From: Candidatus Saccharimonadota bacterium
GTDB lineage: Bacteria; Patescibacteriota; Saccharimonadia; Saccharimonadales; Saccharimonadaceae
DNA: 64,000 nt
NCBI GenBank assembly: GCA_905372305.1
Contig: CAJPOP010000001.1
Coordinates: forward strand, 434,001 to 498,000
Reading direction: 5' to 3'
The position numbers and the translations under genes are program-made. Positions 17,883 to 26,642 of the stretch are shown here, piece after piece. Position 1 is the stretch's first letter. The number at the start of each line of letters is the position of its first letter. Below the pieces are notes generated by a model. The model was not told the origin of the DNA. It was given only the letters and a program-made list of their open reading frames with translations, and ran no database searches.

Positions 17883-18653
17883 ATGGCAACGAAGAAAAAC
17901 GCTAATTCCAGTTCTAAAGACAACAATACTTCCAATGCCGCTCAGCCAGTGCCGCAGCCCGAGGCTACTCAGCCGGTGCAAGCGCCGCAGCCAGAAGCAG
18001 TTCAGCCTGCTGTTCAGCAGCCAATGCAGAGCGCGCCAGTGCCGCCAGTAATGCCGCAACAGTCTCAGCCGTATAATCAGTACGCTCAACCGCAGCAGCC
18101 ATATATGCAGCAGCCGCAACCAATGATGCAAACGCCGATGCAGCCGCAGCCTCAAATGCAGCAGCAGATGTCTCCGCAGCCGATGCCAGGTCAATATGCT
18201 CAGCCTCAACAACCGATGCAGTATGTGATGATGCAGCAATCGCTGAAGGGTGTTGGCGGCTGGCTAATGTTTTTCATCATTTGGTTCGGAATTGTTGCTT
18301 TAAGTGATATAGCGTTGTTCTTTGTCGCAATGATGAACTTGTCGTTGCCGTCAAACGTTGTTTCTATGATATTCGCGCCAATACTAGCCGGCGGATATAT
18401 CGCCTCTCTTGTATTATTATCAATGGAGAAGAGAATTGCCAAGATATTATCGTGGATCACGATCGGCGTTTCGGCTGTATATTCAATTGTGAATATGATA
18501 GTTCTGTTCGCTGCTGGCGGCGTTGACAGTACAGGAGAGAGAGTAACGGTGTTTACATTGTTGAGCTTTATCACTGTCTCTGTTGCGGTTCATAGTTTGA
18601 TGGCTTTGTATTTTGTTTTATCAAAGCGCGTCAAGGAAACCCTGGTCAAATAG
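17883..18653 (+). CDS. Q/P-rich membrane protein, DUF2569-like
   Basis: 256 residues: a very long disordered head (about 1-120) made of Q, P, M, A and Y, including repeats such as QPQPMMQTPMQPQPQMQQQ, then a four-helix membrane domain starting LKGVGGWLMFFIIWFG and ending ALYFVLSKRVKETL. The opening GxGGWL and closing YFxxSKRVxxT match my recollection of DUF2569 proteins. ACGGAGA precedes the ATG at about 10 nt. A strong terminator follows the stop. Surface-exposed or scaffold roles are possible; the head is likely on one side of the membrane only. Confidence 0.7.
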   Translation: MATKKNANSSSKDNNTSNAAQPVPQPEATQPVQAPQPEAVQPAVQQPMQSAPVPPVMPQQSQPYNQYAQPQQPYMQQPQPMMQTPMQPQPQMQQQMSPQPMPGQYAQPQQPMQYVMMQQSLKGVGGWLMFFIIWFGIVALSDIALFFVAMMNLSLPSNVVSMIFAPILAGGYIASLVLLSMEKRIAKILSWITIGVSAVYSIVNMIVLFAAGGVDSTGERVTVFTLLSFITVSVAVHSLMALYFVLSKRVKETLVK

Positions 18654-18668
18654 AGGTTAAACTATAAA

Positions 18669-18698
18669 AAAGACCGCCTTTTACTCGGGGCGGTCTTT
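18669..18698. terminator. Bidirectional rho-independent terminator
   Basis: The inverted repeat AAAGACCGCC (18669-18678) and GGCGGTCTTT (18689-18698), flanked by A-run on the left and T-run on the right, forms a strong hairpin usable from both strands. It separates the convergent DUF2569-like and GH13 genes. Confidence 0.92.
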
Positions 18699-18702
18699 TC
18701 GT

Positions 18703-20352
18703 TTATTTGGCTAATAACCGGTGCTTATTACACTCAACTAGCACGCCTTCGTATGGGCGCAGCTCAACCGAGCCGTCTTCGCTAATATCTGGATAGTCGA
18801 TCGGGTGCGTGGCGCATAAAATACTACCGGCATGGGGCAGAGTAACGCGGTGCTTAGAGTTGTTAAAATTCAGCGCTATAAAGACATGCTGTTCCTTACT
18901 AATCCATCTTGCATACGCAAAAATATTCTTGCCCAAATCGCTAAGCGGCTCATACTCGCCAGTGCGCAGGATTTCGTAGCGGCTGCGTAACATCAGCAGG
19001 CGGCGGTATAGCGATAAGAATGAGTCCGGCTCGTTTAGTTCTAGCTCGACATTAACATTCTGGCAATTCGGATTTACTGGCAGCCATGGTTTGGCTGTGC
19101 TAAATCCGGCATTTCGACTGGCTGTCCATTGCATTGGCGTACGCTCTGGATCACGTCCGACAGATTCGTCATTGCCATGGCTAAAGACCGACTTATCCTG
19201 GATCTCTTCAAAGCGAATCGGTCCATTACTCATGCCAATCTCGTCACCGTAATATACCACCGGCAGCCCTGGCAGCGTCAGCTGCATCAGCGCGATCAAG
19301 CGAGCTTGCTCCTCGCCGCCAAAACGCGTAATAATGCGCGATTGGTCGTGATTACTGAAACAATAGACTGGCGTGTGTACATCGGGATTGATCATGCCTT
19401 GGAATTCGTTGACAATTGTGCTTATTGACTTGGCATTAAACTTGGCGTTTAAGCCTTCAAAATTGAATGGCATTGATACCTTTGGATTGACACCGTAAAA
19501 ACCTAAGTACTGTTCGCTAGTACTATAGTTTTCATCCGGATAATCTTCAAAAACCATAATTCGATTCGGATACGAGGCGACTATGTCTGTCAGCTCCCGC
19601 AAATACGGGAAAAGATTATCCCAGAAGCGGCTATATTTGTGCTGTAAATCGTCGAATTTCGCGGGCGGTTTCTTACCTTTGTAACGCTCGGCAACTGGGT
19701 CGTCGCGCAGTTCCGGATCTTTGCTAATCCAGCGTACCGCGTCCGCTCGAAAACCATCGACGCCCAAATCAAGCCAAAAACGCAGCACCTTTTTCATTTC
19801 GAAGCGTACCGCCGGATTATCCCAATTTAGATCCGGCTGCTCTTTCAAAAACGTGTGTAGATAATATTGTTGGCGTCCTTCATGCCATTGCCAAGCGCTG
19901 CCGCCGAAAGTACTCAGCCAATTGTTCGGCTCTGAACCATCAGGTTTAGCATCGTGCCAAACATAAAAATCATTCTTATCATTGTCTTTGGAGCTTTGCG
20001 ATTCTAAAAACCACGGATGCTGGTTGCTGGTATGATTGGGTACGAAGTCAACCATTACCTTAATATCGCGAGCGTGCGCTTTCTCGACCAATTCTTTGAA
20101 GTCGTCAAGCGAACCGAAAATCGGATCAATATCACAGTAGTCCGCCACGTCGTAGCCCATATCGGCTTGCGGCGACGGATAAAACGGCGAAAACCAAATT
20201 GCATCGATGCCAAGCGAATTGTCGCCGCCCTTAATGTGATCAAGCCTCTCAATTACACCGCGCAAATCGCCGATGCCATCGCCGCTGGAATCCATAAACG
20301 ATCGCGGATAGATTTGATAAAATCCGTTAACGTCGCGCCATTTTTTTGTCAT
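18703..20352 (-). CDS. GH13 alpha-glucosidase / oligo-1,6-glucosidase-type enzyme
   Basis: A 549-residue glycoside hydrolase family 13 enzyme that releases glucose from alpha-linked oligosaccharides. Region I is DFVPNHTS (about 102-109), region II GVDGFRADAV with nucleophile D204, region III RIMVFEDYP with acid/base E269, region IV FSNHDQSR with D336, and the YYGDEIG motif follows. The opening DVNGFYQIYPRSFMDSSGDG is that of the oligo-glucosidase/trehalulose subfamily. No signal peptide, so cytoplasmic. It would feed hexose into glycolysis alongside glgB and ldh in this window. Exact linkage preference cannot be set by eye. Confidence 0.92.
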   Translation of the reverse strand: MTKKWRDVNGFYQIYPRSFMDSSGDGIGDLRGVIERLDHIKGGDNSLGIDAIWFSPFYPSPQADMGYDVADYCDIDPIFGSLDDFKELVEKAHARDIKVMVDFVPNHTSNQHPWFLESQSSKDNDKNDFYVWHDAKPDGSEPNNWLSTFGGSAWQWHEGRQQYYLHTFLKEQPDLNWDNPAVRFEMKKVLRFWLDLGVDGFRADAVRWISKDPELRDDPVAERYKGKKPPAKFDDLQHKYSRFWDNLFPYLRELTDIVASYPNRIMVFEDYPDENYSTSEQYLGFYGVNPKVSMPFNFEGLNAKFNAKSISTIVNEFQGMINPDVHTPVYCFSNHDQSRIITRFGGEEQARLIALMQLTLPGLPVVYYGDEIGMSNGPIRFEEIQDKSVFSHGNDESVGRDPERTPMQWTASRNAGFSTAKPWLPVNPNCQNVNVELELNEPDSFLSLYRRLLMLRSRYEILRTGEYEPLSDLGKNIFAYARWISKEQHVFIALNFNNSKHRVTLPHAGSILCATHPIDYPDISEDGSVELRPYEGVLVECNKHRLLAK

Positions 20353-20389
20353 AATTACCCCCTCTTAATTATATATTAAACTAAAAATT

Positions 20390-22213
20390 CTACTTTTTAT
20401 TAGCGCGCTTTCGCTCATTAGTGTCGAGGAAGCGTTTGCGCAGGCGCAGGGACTTTGGCGTCACTTCCAGCAGCTCGTCGTCCTCGATAAAGTCGATGCA
20501 TTGCTCCAGGCTGAACTGTGTAAATGGCGTCAATTGTACCGTGCCGTCGGACGATTTGGAGCGCATGTTGGTCAGATGCTTAGCCTTACAGACGTTAATT
20601 TCGATGTCTTCTTGGCGGTTGTAGATGCCGACGATCATCCCAGCGTAGACTTCCGTACCCGGTCCGACCAAGAGTTCGCCGCGCGCCTCGGCCGCCTGCA
20701 GAGCATACGGTGTGGCGGTGCCAGCCTCAAAGGCGATGAGCACGCCGCCGCGGGTCTTTGGCAATTTACCGCCCAACGGTTGATAGCCATGCGGCAGGGA
20801 ATTCATAATCACCGTGCCTTTGGTGGCGGTCAGCAGTACGTTGCGCAGGCCAATCAAAGCCCGGGTCGGCAGCACGTAGGTCATACGGGTAGCGCCGCTG
20901 GCGGTGGTTTCTTGCGATTTCATTTCGGCGTGGCGCGCACCTAATTCTTGACTGATCGCGCCGATAAATTCGTTGCCAACTTCGATTTGCAGTTCCTCAA
21001 TTGGCTCTTTTTCAACGCCGTCCTCGGTGATGGTCACTACTTGCGGGCGGCCGACTTCGAACTCAAAGCCTTCGCGTCGCATGGTCTCGATCAAGACGCT
21101 CAGGTGCAGCTCGCCGCGGCCAGATACCGTAAAGCCGATACCGTTTTCTTCAACACGCAGCGCCACGTTGGTTTCTAGTTCCCGCCGCAATCGGTCGCCA
21201 ATTTGCCGTGAGGTGGTAAATTCGCCCTCACGCCCTTTCATCGGACTAGTATTTGGGCCCAGATACATGCTCAGCGTCGGCGCTTCAATGGCAATCGCCG
21301 GCAAGGCTTCGGGCTGCTCTTTGTCAGCAATCGTATCGCCGATGTGCGCTTCACTCACGCCAACCAGCGCCACGATATCGCCAGCAAATGCCTCGTCAAG
21401 CTCTTCGCGGTTCAGCCCGCGGTAACCAAAAACTTTCTCGATTCGCGCTGAACCCGACACTTCGCCGTGCTTTATCAAGCTAACCTGGAGGCCGCGCTTG
21501 ACCGACCCGCGAGCGATCCGCCCGATGGCATATTTTCCCTGGAAGGTGTCGTACTGCAGGCTGGTCACCAGCATCTGGAAGCCGCCGTCAGTCGTGACGC
21601 TCGGTGCCGGGATGTCGTTGATAATCGCTTCAAAAATCGGTGTGAGATCGGCGTCTTCACTCGGGTCGGCAGGGATCTTTCGCCAGGCTTTGCCATCGCG
21701 CCCGATGGCGTAATAAATTGGATAATGCAGTTGACTGTCATCAGTCGCTAGCTCCAAAAATAGATCGCTCAGCTCATCTTCGACTTCGGCGATTCGCCTG
21801 GCCGGCTTGTCAATTTTATTGATCACCACTACTGGTTTTAGCCCCAATTCCAAAGCTTTTGAAAGCACAAACTTCGTCTGCGGCATCGGCCCTTCCTGCG
21901 CATCGACAATCAGCAAGACGCCATCCGCCATCTGCAGTGTCCGCTCGACCTCGCCTGAAAAGTCCGCGTGTCCCGGCGTGTCGATGATATTGATTTTATA
22001 ATCGCCGTAAAAAATCGAGGTTTGTTTGGCGGTGATGGTGATACCGCGTTCGTGCTCCTGATCGCCCGAATCCATGATCAGTTCTTGGCTCATCTCGGCC
22101 TGGTTGTCGCGGAATGTGCGCGACTGTTTGAGCAGCCCATCAACCATGGTCGTCTTGCCGTGATCGACGTGGGCAATAATGGCAATATTTCGAATCTTGC
22201 TAGCGTCCTTCAT
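20390..22213 (-). CDS. typA: Ribosome-associated translational GTPase TypA/BipA
   Basis: A 607-residue translational GTPase related to EF-G that supports ribosome assembly and stress growth. G1 is AHVDHGKTT near residue 15, the switch region has RGITITAKQ, G3 is DTPGHADF, G4 is NKIDKP, and the C-terminal part has MRREGFEFEVGRPQV and LTATKGTVIMNSL, typical for TypA rather than LepA. Length is normal. It is transcribed alone, with an untranslated leader of about 40 nt; no operon partner. Confidence 0.96.
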   Translation of the reverse strand: MKDASKIRNIAIIAHVDHGKTTMVDGLLKQSRTFRDNQAEMSQELIMDSGDQEHERGITITAKQTSIFYGDYKINIIDTPGHADFSGEVERTLQMADGVLLIVDAQEGPMPQTKFVLSKALELGLKPVVVINKIDKPARRIAEVEDELSDLFLELATDDSQLHYPIYYAIGRDGKAWRKIPADPSEDADLTPIFEAIINDIPAPSVTTDGGFQMLVTSLQYDTFQGKYAIGRIARGSVKRGLQVSLIKHGEVSGSARIEKVFGYRGLNREELDEAFAGDIVALVGVSEAHIGDTIADKEQPEALPAIAIEAPTLSMYLGPNTSPMKGREGEFTTSRQIGDRLRRELETNVALRVEENGIGFTVSGRGELHLSVLIETMRREGFEFEVGRPQVVTITEDGVEKEPIEELQIEVGNEFIGAISQELGARHAEMKSQETTASGATRMTYVLPTRALIGLRNVLLTATKGTVIMNSLPHGYQPLGGKLPKTRGGVLIAFEAGTATPYALQAAEARGELLVGPGTEVYAGMIVGIYNRQEDIEINVCKAKHLTNMRSKSSDGTVQLTPFTQFSLEQCIDFIEDDELLEVTPKSLRLRKRFLDTNERKRANKK

Positions 22214-22308
22214 AAAAATATGGCCTGATGTTAATCGCAGACCTTCCTTTGGTTGTTAATTGTAGCACAGATGAGCGGGGATGGGAAGATTAGCGTTTAT
22301 TAAAGAAT

Positions 22309-22824
22309 TTAGCAGGCGCCAAGGCTATGCTGATCATCGCGAAAAACTACAGGATATATAGTAGCATCCGGGTCGCTATTAAGAATTTCGTCGGGGATAT
22401 TTGTCTGATGCATAGTTTCTGTATCGGGTAGATGTTTGTATATTCCGTGACATAAGATAATTGCTAGAGCATGGACCGCCAATCTACTTGTCGTAATGAA
22501 GTTTCCATATTTCTTTTGTTCAAGATATGGCGGTTTTTCTGGTGTGAAACAAGCAATATAAGTAAGTAATTTTTTGGATTGTTCTTCCTGCCAACCACAA
22601 GCGGTAATGTCATCGGATTTGCTAAGCGGGCTAGTATCGTTGCCAGTTGATCCACGCATATAGAGGTTATGTAGTTGCCTATGAGAACCTTCTTCGGCAA
22701 TGGCGATGTTAATAGCACTACTATCCGGGTAGCAATAAGCTATGCCTATAGGAACTATAAAAGAGCCACTACCTTGTATATCAAACAATCCGACATATAT
22801 ATCTGGAGATTTCTGGTTTAGCAT
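22309..22824 (-). CDS. Hypothetical protein, 171 residues
   Basis: No family recognised. It is a soluble-looking protein with six cysteines, no signal peptide and mixed strand/helix composition. A TATAGT box lies about 7 nt before the ATG on the minus strand, consistent with the leaderless pattern seen elsewhere, which supports this being a real gene. It stands between typA and the DUF2798 gene, on the same strand as both. Confidence 0.55.
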   Translation of the reverse strand: MLNQKSPDIYVGLFDIQGSGSFIVPIGIAYCYPDSSAINIAIAEEGSHRQLHNLYMRGSTGNDTSPLSKSDDITACGWQEEQSKKLLTYIACFTPEKPPYLEQKKYGNFITTSRLAVHALAIILCHGIYKHLPDTETMHQTNIPDEILNSDPDATIYPVVFRDDQHSLGAC

Positions 22825-22876
22825 AGTAGACTATATTTTTAGCAAATTCTATTTATTATTGCAATATATGTCGGAA

Positions 22877-23356
22877 TTATTCTGAAATTAAAACGCGCTC
22901 CGACCGGTATGCTCGCGCTATTTTCAATGCTGTTCTGGCAATCGGCCCAGCAACCAGTATTTGCCACCAAAACGCCGCACAGAAATTAATCGGCCAAGCT
23001 GAGGCAAAGCGCAGCGGCAACTCGGTTAGCGGCGTACCAGCCAAGACAAGCCCGATCAAACTCATCGCCAGCGACATACCTGTCACCATGCACACTGTTC
23101 GCGCCAGTGCATGAGCTTCTGTGCTGTCTTTCGCCTGGACAAAACGCTTCATAGCTTTTTGCGCCAGATTCGACACGATCAAACTCTCAACAATCATAAC
23201 AATGGCAAGAATCACCGGCTGTAGTATCAGCGCTCTTCCCAGTGATTGCATCGACACGCCAGCGTGCAAAAATGTATTCAGTAAATTCATAAAAATTGAC
23301 ATAGTAAACGCCATCACGACGCCATAAAATATTCCTTCTCGCTTAGTGCGGGGCAT
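22877..23356 (-). CDS. DUF2798-type membrane protein
   Basis: 159 residues with four membrane helices arranged as two similar halves, each beginning with a pattern like FYGVVMAFTMSIFMNLLNT and VCMVTGMSLAMSLIGLVL. This doubled two-helix unit is the mark of DUF2798 proteins, of unknown function. The ATG is preceded by AAGGAGGAAAT, a strong ribosome site. Its leader contains the short hairpin GGCAAC-AAAAAA-GTTGC (around 23390-23402). Confidence 0.72.
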   Translation of the reverse strand: MPRTKREGIFYGVVMAFTMSIFMNLLNTFLHAGVSMQSLGRALILQPVILAIVMIVESLIVSNLAQKAMKRFVQAKDSTEAHALARTVCMVTGMSLAMSLIGLVLAGTPLTELPLRFASAWPINFCAAFWWQILVAGPIARTALKIARAYRSERVLISE

Positions 23357-23582
23357 ATTTCCTCCTTTGGTTAATGATTTTTTGGCAACAAAAAAGTTGC
23401 GCGTTATCGGTGCAACTAGGGTGTTTTATATTTACAACATTACGCTTCCACTCAGAGTGAAAGCAACGTATTGACCTCTGAAAATCTTAGCAGGGCGGTG
23501 CGGTTTTTGTCAAGGGTTCATGTAGCACTCTTTGGTAATATTTACGAGAACAGTCATGCCGTTTGATGTATACTTAATAAGT

Positions 23583-24044
23583 ATGATAAACGAAACCGCA
23601 GAAAAGATTACATTACTGTTTTATAAGCTATGGGTCAGTAAGGGTGTTGTAACAAATGAGATTCTTACTATAAAGATTGAAGATGGAGAAGCTGAATTTG
23701 AATGTGAAGATGAGTTGTTAAAACAGACTCTCGTGGCTATTGCTAATGGAGATATTATCCTACTAAAGAATGTTCTGACATTCATGCTACAGAAAAATAT
23801 TATATGTTGTCGTACCAAGAAAATGATTGATGGAATGCTGCTTTTTTATGGTATAGAAATGAACCACAAATCTATAGACATGATTGAAGGGTCCGCCAGT
23901 AATAATAAAGAGTATCAAAAATTCTACAATAATACCTTTGCTTTGAATATAAATTTTAGCATGTTTAGCAATTCTGGCTCTCTAGTTGAAGGACGACTCG
24001 GAGACATTGACCTTAGTTGGATAAAAGATAAGTTTAGTAAATAA
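23583..24044 (+). CDS. Hypothetical protein, about 153 residues
   Basis: Starting at MINETAEKITLLFYK, an acidic mixed alpha/beta protein with no recognised family, no signal peptide and no membrane segment. I choose this Met because TATACT (23569-23574) ends 8 nt before it and no Shine-Dalgarno is seen; the longer frame would begin upstream of the promoter. Monocistronic, with the Nudix gene 57 bp downstream on the same strand. Confidence 0.55.
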   Translation: MINETAEKITLLFYKLWVSKGVVTNEILTIKIEDGEAEFECEDELLKQTLVAIANGDIILLKNVLTFMLQKNIICCRTKKMIDGMLLFYGIEMNHKSIDMIEGSASNNKEYQKFYNNTFALNINFSMFSNSGSLVEGRLGDIDLSWIKDKFSK

Positions 24045-24100
24045 GATTAACCTGCTAGGTAATGTAAAAGATACTTTAGTTAAATAGAGGGATTCAGCCA

Positions 24101-24649
24101 ATGTCTCAAACATCACACTCAAATTCAGCTTTACAATTATATAAATTCTGCCCAAAATGCGGCGGTAAATTTGTTCATCGCGGCGGTAAATTTGTTCATC
24201 GCGGCGGTAATCACCTGAAGTGCCAAGACTGCGACTATAGCTATTTTGTCAATCAAGCGCCGACTGCCGGAGTAATTATTTTTAATAGCGAGGGCAGGGT
24301 GATGATGGCTAAGCGAAAGTTTGAGCCGAAAAAAGGAACATGGCAATCAATCGGCGGATTTGTTGGATTAGACGAATCTTTGGAAGAGGCCGCTGTGCGC
24401 GAGGCTAAAGAGGAGCTTGGCGTGAATATAGAAATAGATAATTATCTAGGCAGCTTTCCTGAAATTTATGAGTTTGGCGGAGTTGCTGTACCGTTTTTAG
24501 CAATTTACTTTACTGCAAAAATAATTGATGGCGATCCGATACCAAATGATGACGTGGCGGAAATCGGCTATTTTACACGCGACGAGTTGCAAAAACTAGA
24601 TATGACTTATCCTGCACTGCGTGAATTATTGCTTGCAAAAATGCCTTAA
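24101..24649 (+). CDS. Nudix hydrolase with N-terminal zinc ribbon
   Basis: A 182-residue Nudix pyrophosphatase of the NADH-pyrophosphatase-like class: an N-terminal zinc ribbon with CPKC...CQDC (about residues 17-47), then the Nudix domain with box GGFVGLDESLEEAAVREAKEELGV (quoted in part: REAKEELG), all catalytic glutamates present. It would hydrolyse a nucleoside diphosphate linked to another moiety. Odd point: between the two zinc knuckles a seven-residue unit (GGKFVHR) occurs twice in tandem at the DNA level, lengthening the ribbon loop. Shine-Dalgarno-like AGAGGGA precedes the ATG. Confidence 0.88.
   Translation: MSQTSHSNSALQLYKFCPKCGGKFVHRGGKFVHRGGNHLKCQDCDYSYFVNQAPTAGVIIFNSEGRVMMAKRKFEPKKGTWQSIGGFVGLDESLEEAAVREAKEELGVNIEIDNYLGSFPEIYEFGGVAVPFLAIYFTAKIIDGDPIPNDDVAEIGYFTRDELQKLDMTYPALRELLLAKMP
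24159..24210 (+). repeat. 21-bp tandem duplication inside the Nudix gene
   Basis: The 21-bp unit beginning GCGGCGGTAAATTTG occurs at 24159-24179 and again at 24180-24200, exactly repeated, with the first 10 bases of a third copy following. The unit is a multiple of three, so it adds seven residues without breaking the frame. Identity of the copies points to a recent event. Confidence 0.9.
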
Positions 24650-24713
24650 GCTTATTTAGTACTATTGCTCCGGAGTCGTGTTATGGCAGGGAAGTTAGCT
24701 GTGTTATCCAACG

Positions 24714-25316
24714 CTAAAGATAAACAGATTTAACAAGCTGAGCAAACTTTTTAGTAGGGACGCTCTCAATGTGGATACCGGAACGCTCTAATCCCTTCGA
24801 CTGCTTAATATCGTCATTTGTTAGCATCAAGCTATTCGGCAGTTTGTCGGTAGTCTGTACAGTCTGTATTAGTTCGCGCAATGCACAACATCCAACGAGC
24901 AGTACTTTCGGTATCATCTGTGTGGTATGTCGTATTTGTTCCTCAATATTGCCTTTATCGTACCAGGCGTAGACGACAGGACTGGATTTATCGCAACTCC
25001 AACCTCTCGTGATCATATCTACTATTGATGTTCCATCGGCGCGGCAAATCCGCTCATTATCTTGAAGCGGCCGTAAATCTTTATGGTTACCGCCGCGCTG
25101 CAGAGTTAAATCATATCGTATGACGTCGCCAATAGAAATACGGCTGATTATCCCAAGTGTTGCCCACTTTCTGGTGGCATGCTTATCAGGTTGAAGCTGG
25201 CACGCCTCAACAACTGCTGGAATTTGCCTTCGACGAAACACGCCTTTTTCTACCAATAAAGAGGTCTCATATGTTTTCGCGTCGATTACTTTAGGTCTCT
25301 TGAACATTTCAGTCAT
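24714..25316 (-). CDS. Hypothetical protein directly following tRNA-Ala
   Basis: A 200-residue soluble protein, unrecognised. It has a basic first half and a Cys pair (LLVGCCALRE) in the second half. The ATG lies only 4 nt after the encoded CCA of tRNA-Ala on the same strand, so the message must be made as part of the tRNA precursor or start inside it; 3'-end processing of the tRNA would leave a leaderless mRNA beginning ATTTATG. No other promoter is visible in that gap. Confidence 0.6.
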   Translation of the reverse strand: MTEMFKRPKVIDAKTYETSLLVEKGVFRRRQIPAVVEACQLQPDKHATRKWATLGIISRISIGDVIRYDLTLQRGGNHKDLRPLQDNERICRADGTSIVDMITRGWSCDKSSPVVYAWYDKGNIEEQIRHTTQMIPKVLLVGCCALRELIQTVQTTDKLPNSLMLTNDDIKQSKGLERSGIHIESVPTKKFAQLVKSVYL

Positions 25317-25320
25317 AAAT

Positions 25321-25396
25321 TGGTGGAGATAGAGGGACTCAAACCCTCGACCTCAGCAATGCGAATGCTGCGCTCTATCAGCTGAGCTATATCCCC
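25321..25396 (-). tRNA. tRNA-Ala (anticodon CGC)
   Basis: 76-nt cloverleaf on the minus strand: acceptor GGGGATA paired with TATCTCC including the G3-U70 wobble that defines alanine tRNAs, D-arm GCTC..GAGC, anticodon stem CAGCA/TGCTG with loop TTCGCAT (anticodon CGC), T-arm GAGGG..CCCTC, discriminator A and encoded CCA. Nearby on the same strand are tRNA-Val upstream and a protein gene 4 nt downstream. Confidence 0.93.
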
Positions 25397-25512
25397 ATAG
25401 GGTCGATGAAAACCTGATCTAACCTGATTTTAACATACTGCTATACATAAAAACAGAGGCTAACTGTAAAACCCGACCATTCGGGTGTTTGATTTTGCGC
25501 TAGCATAACAAG

Positions 25513-25793
25513 CTAAAAAGGCCGCTGCGACTTCATAGAGACTACCTCATCAGCAGTTATGCGATAATCATCAAGATATTTATTAAGTCTGTCTTTTTCT
25601 TCTTGGGTACCGCGCCACTCTTCAACTTTCCACGGGTCGTAATTATCAAACAATCCGCCAACAAACTCTCCAAGTCGTCTTATTATTCCTTTTCTTTCTT
25701 TCTTTCTGGCGCCTGACCGCAGTGAGGACACGATCCTTGTCCTCTATAATTTTCAGATCCTCCAAAATCACGACCTCTAACTGCAACAGCCAA
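25513..25793 (-). pseudogene. Small zinc-knuckle protein gene out of frame at an (AGAA)4 repeat
   Basis: A ribosome site GGAGGG (25804-25799) lies 5 nt before a TTG start at 25793. The frame reads AVAVRGRDFGGSENYRG, then SCPHCGQAPERKK, and stops at 25683 just after four AGAA units. From the repeat on, the next frame stays open and encodes a coherent 60-residue tail (IIRRLGEFVGGLFDNYDPW.. to SQRPF, stop 25513). Adding one 4-bp unit, or removing two, would join them into a protein of about 94 residues. The downstream part alone could only start at a GTG (25731) without ribosome site. Either a phase-variable gene in the off state or a decayed one. Function unknown; CPHC suggests half a zinc site. 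Confidence 0.6.
25690..25709 (-). repeat. Tetranucleotide repeat (AGAA)4
   Basis: On the minus strand four AGAA units in a row followed by AAGG. The repeat lies inside the coding region of the small zinc-knuckle gene exactly where its reading frame changes, the classical position for slipped-strand on/off switching. Confidence 0.8.
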
Positions 25794-25829
25794 AATAACC
25801 CTCCTTCAATAATTAGATAAAGCTAACTC

Positions 25830-25906
25830 TGGTGGGAAATACAGGGCTCGAACCTGTGACCTCACGAATGTGAATCGTGCACTCTAGCCAACTGAGCTAA
25901 TTTCCC
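25830..25906 (-). tRNA. tRNA-Val (anticodon CAC)
   Basis: 77-nt cloverleaf on the minus strand: acceptor GGGAAAT / ATTTCCC, D-arm GCTC..GAGT, anticodon stem CACGA/TCGTG with loop TTCACAT (anticodon CAC), T-arm ACAGG-TTCGAGC-CCTGT, discriminator A, encoded CCA. Upstream on the minus strand the box TATAAA preceded by TGG is a plausible extended -10 promoter. Confidence 0.94.
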
Positions 25907-26053
25907 GTACTAGCCACGATTTTTCCAGTAAAACCGCTCAGAGCTATTTTATACCAAAACGGTGAAAAAAGAAAATTATACTGCGCTGATTTGTGTTATA
26001 AAAGTGTGAAAAGTTTTTTAATCAAGCAAAGACCTAGTAGAGCGAAGCTGAAA

Positions 26054-26548
26054 CTATCGCATACTAAAAGTGACGTCAACCTTTTTGACATTCGCACCAA
26101 GCACTTCTTCTAACTGCTCGGGATTGGTAACTTTGCCGATGCGAACGTACTTATATGGAGTGTCAATTGATTTATAGAACAAGACAATAGTTCGTACGCC
26201 GTATAGCATAATGTCGCCTGTCTCGACTCGTTTGGGCTTCGTGTGATTTGCTGGCAAATCTTCCGGCGAGGCGGCAAATTTTTCATTTGCCAAATGGTCT
26301 TCCATCTTCACTGTAAAAGGAAGCTGAGTGAAGAGAGTTCGTGTCGTTTCATTATCCGCCAACCTCACGTCAAATTTCTTATCGCCAACCGTCATAACGA
26401 TATCCGGACTAAAAGGCTTATTATGCTTAGGCTTGATAGCGGTTTGTTTTGGCGGCTCGCTGAACTTATCACGATAAAAATAACAAGCCGCTCCTCCAGC
26501 GAGAACAAGCAAAATGGCAGCTATAATCAATATTTTATTCATACGCAT
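26054..26548 (-). CDS. Membrane-anchored cyclophilin-like domain protein
   Basis: 164 residues: an N-terminal membrane anchor (ILIIAAILLVLAGGAACYF, about 5-23), a proline/lysine linker, then a beta-barrel domain resembling the cyclophilin-like fold of the DUF/Cyclophil_like2 group: KKFDVRLADNETTRTLFTQLP, GDIMLYGVRTIVLFYKS and YVRIGKV (each quoted in part). The domain is probably outside the cell. A TATACT box precedes the ATG by about 9 nt. Such proteins lack known catalytic residues; binding of a small ligand or peptide is a guess. Confidence 0.68.
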   Translation of the reverse strand: MRMNKILIIAAILLVLAGGAACYFYRDKFSEPPKQTAIKPKHNKPFSPDIVMTVGDKKFDVRLADNETTRTLFTQLPFTVKMEDHLANEKFAASPEDLPANHTKPKRVETGDIMLYGVRTIVLFYKSIDTPYKYVRIGKVTNPEQLEEVLGANVKKVDVTFSMR

Positions 26549-26642
26549 TATGATAACAGTATAGCAAACAAAAATCTCTCTTGATAGCTCTTTGTTATTT
26601 ATGTATGGATATGAATGTAAAAATTCTTCAACAATTCAGATT

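Noticed and set aside
17874..18239. Histidine/leucine/arginine-rich minus-strand frame
   Set aside because: Antisense of the Q/P-rich head of the DUF2569-like gene; codon bias artefact.
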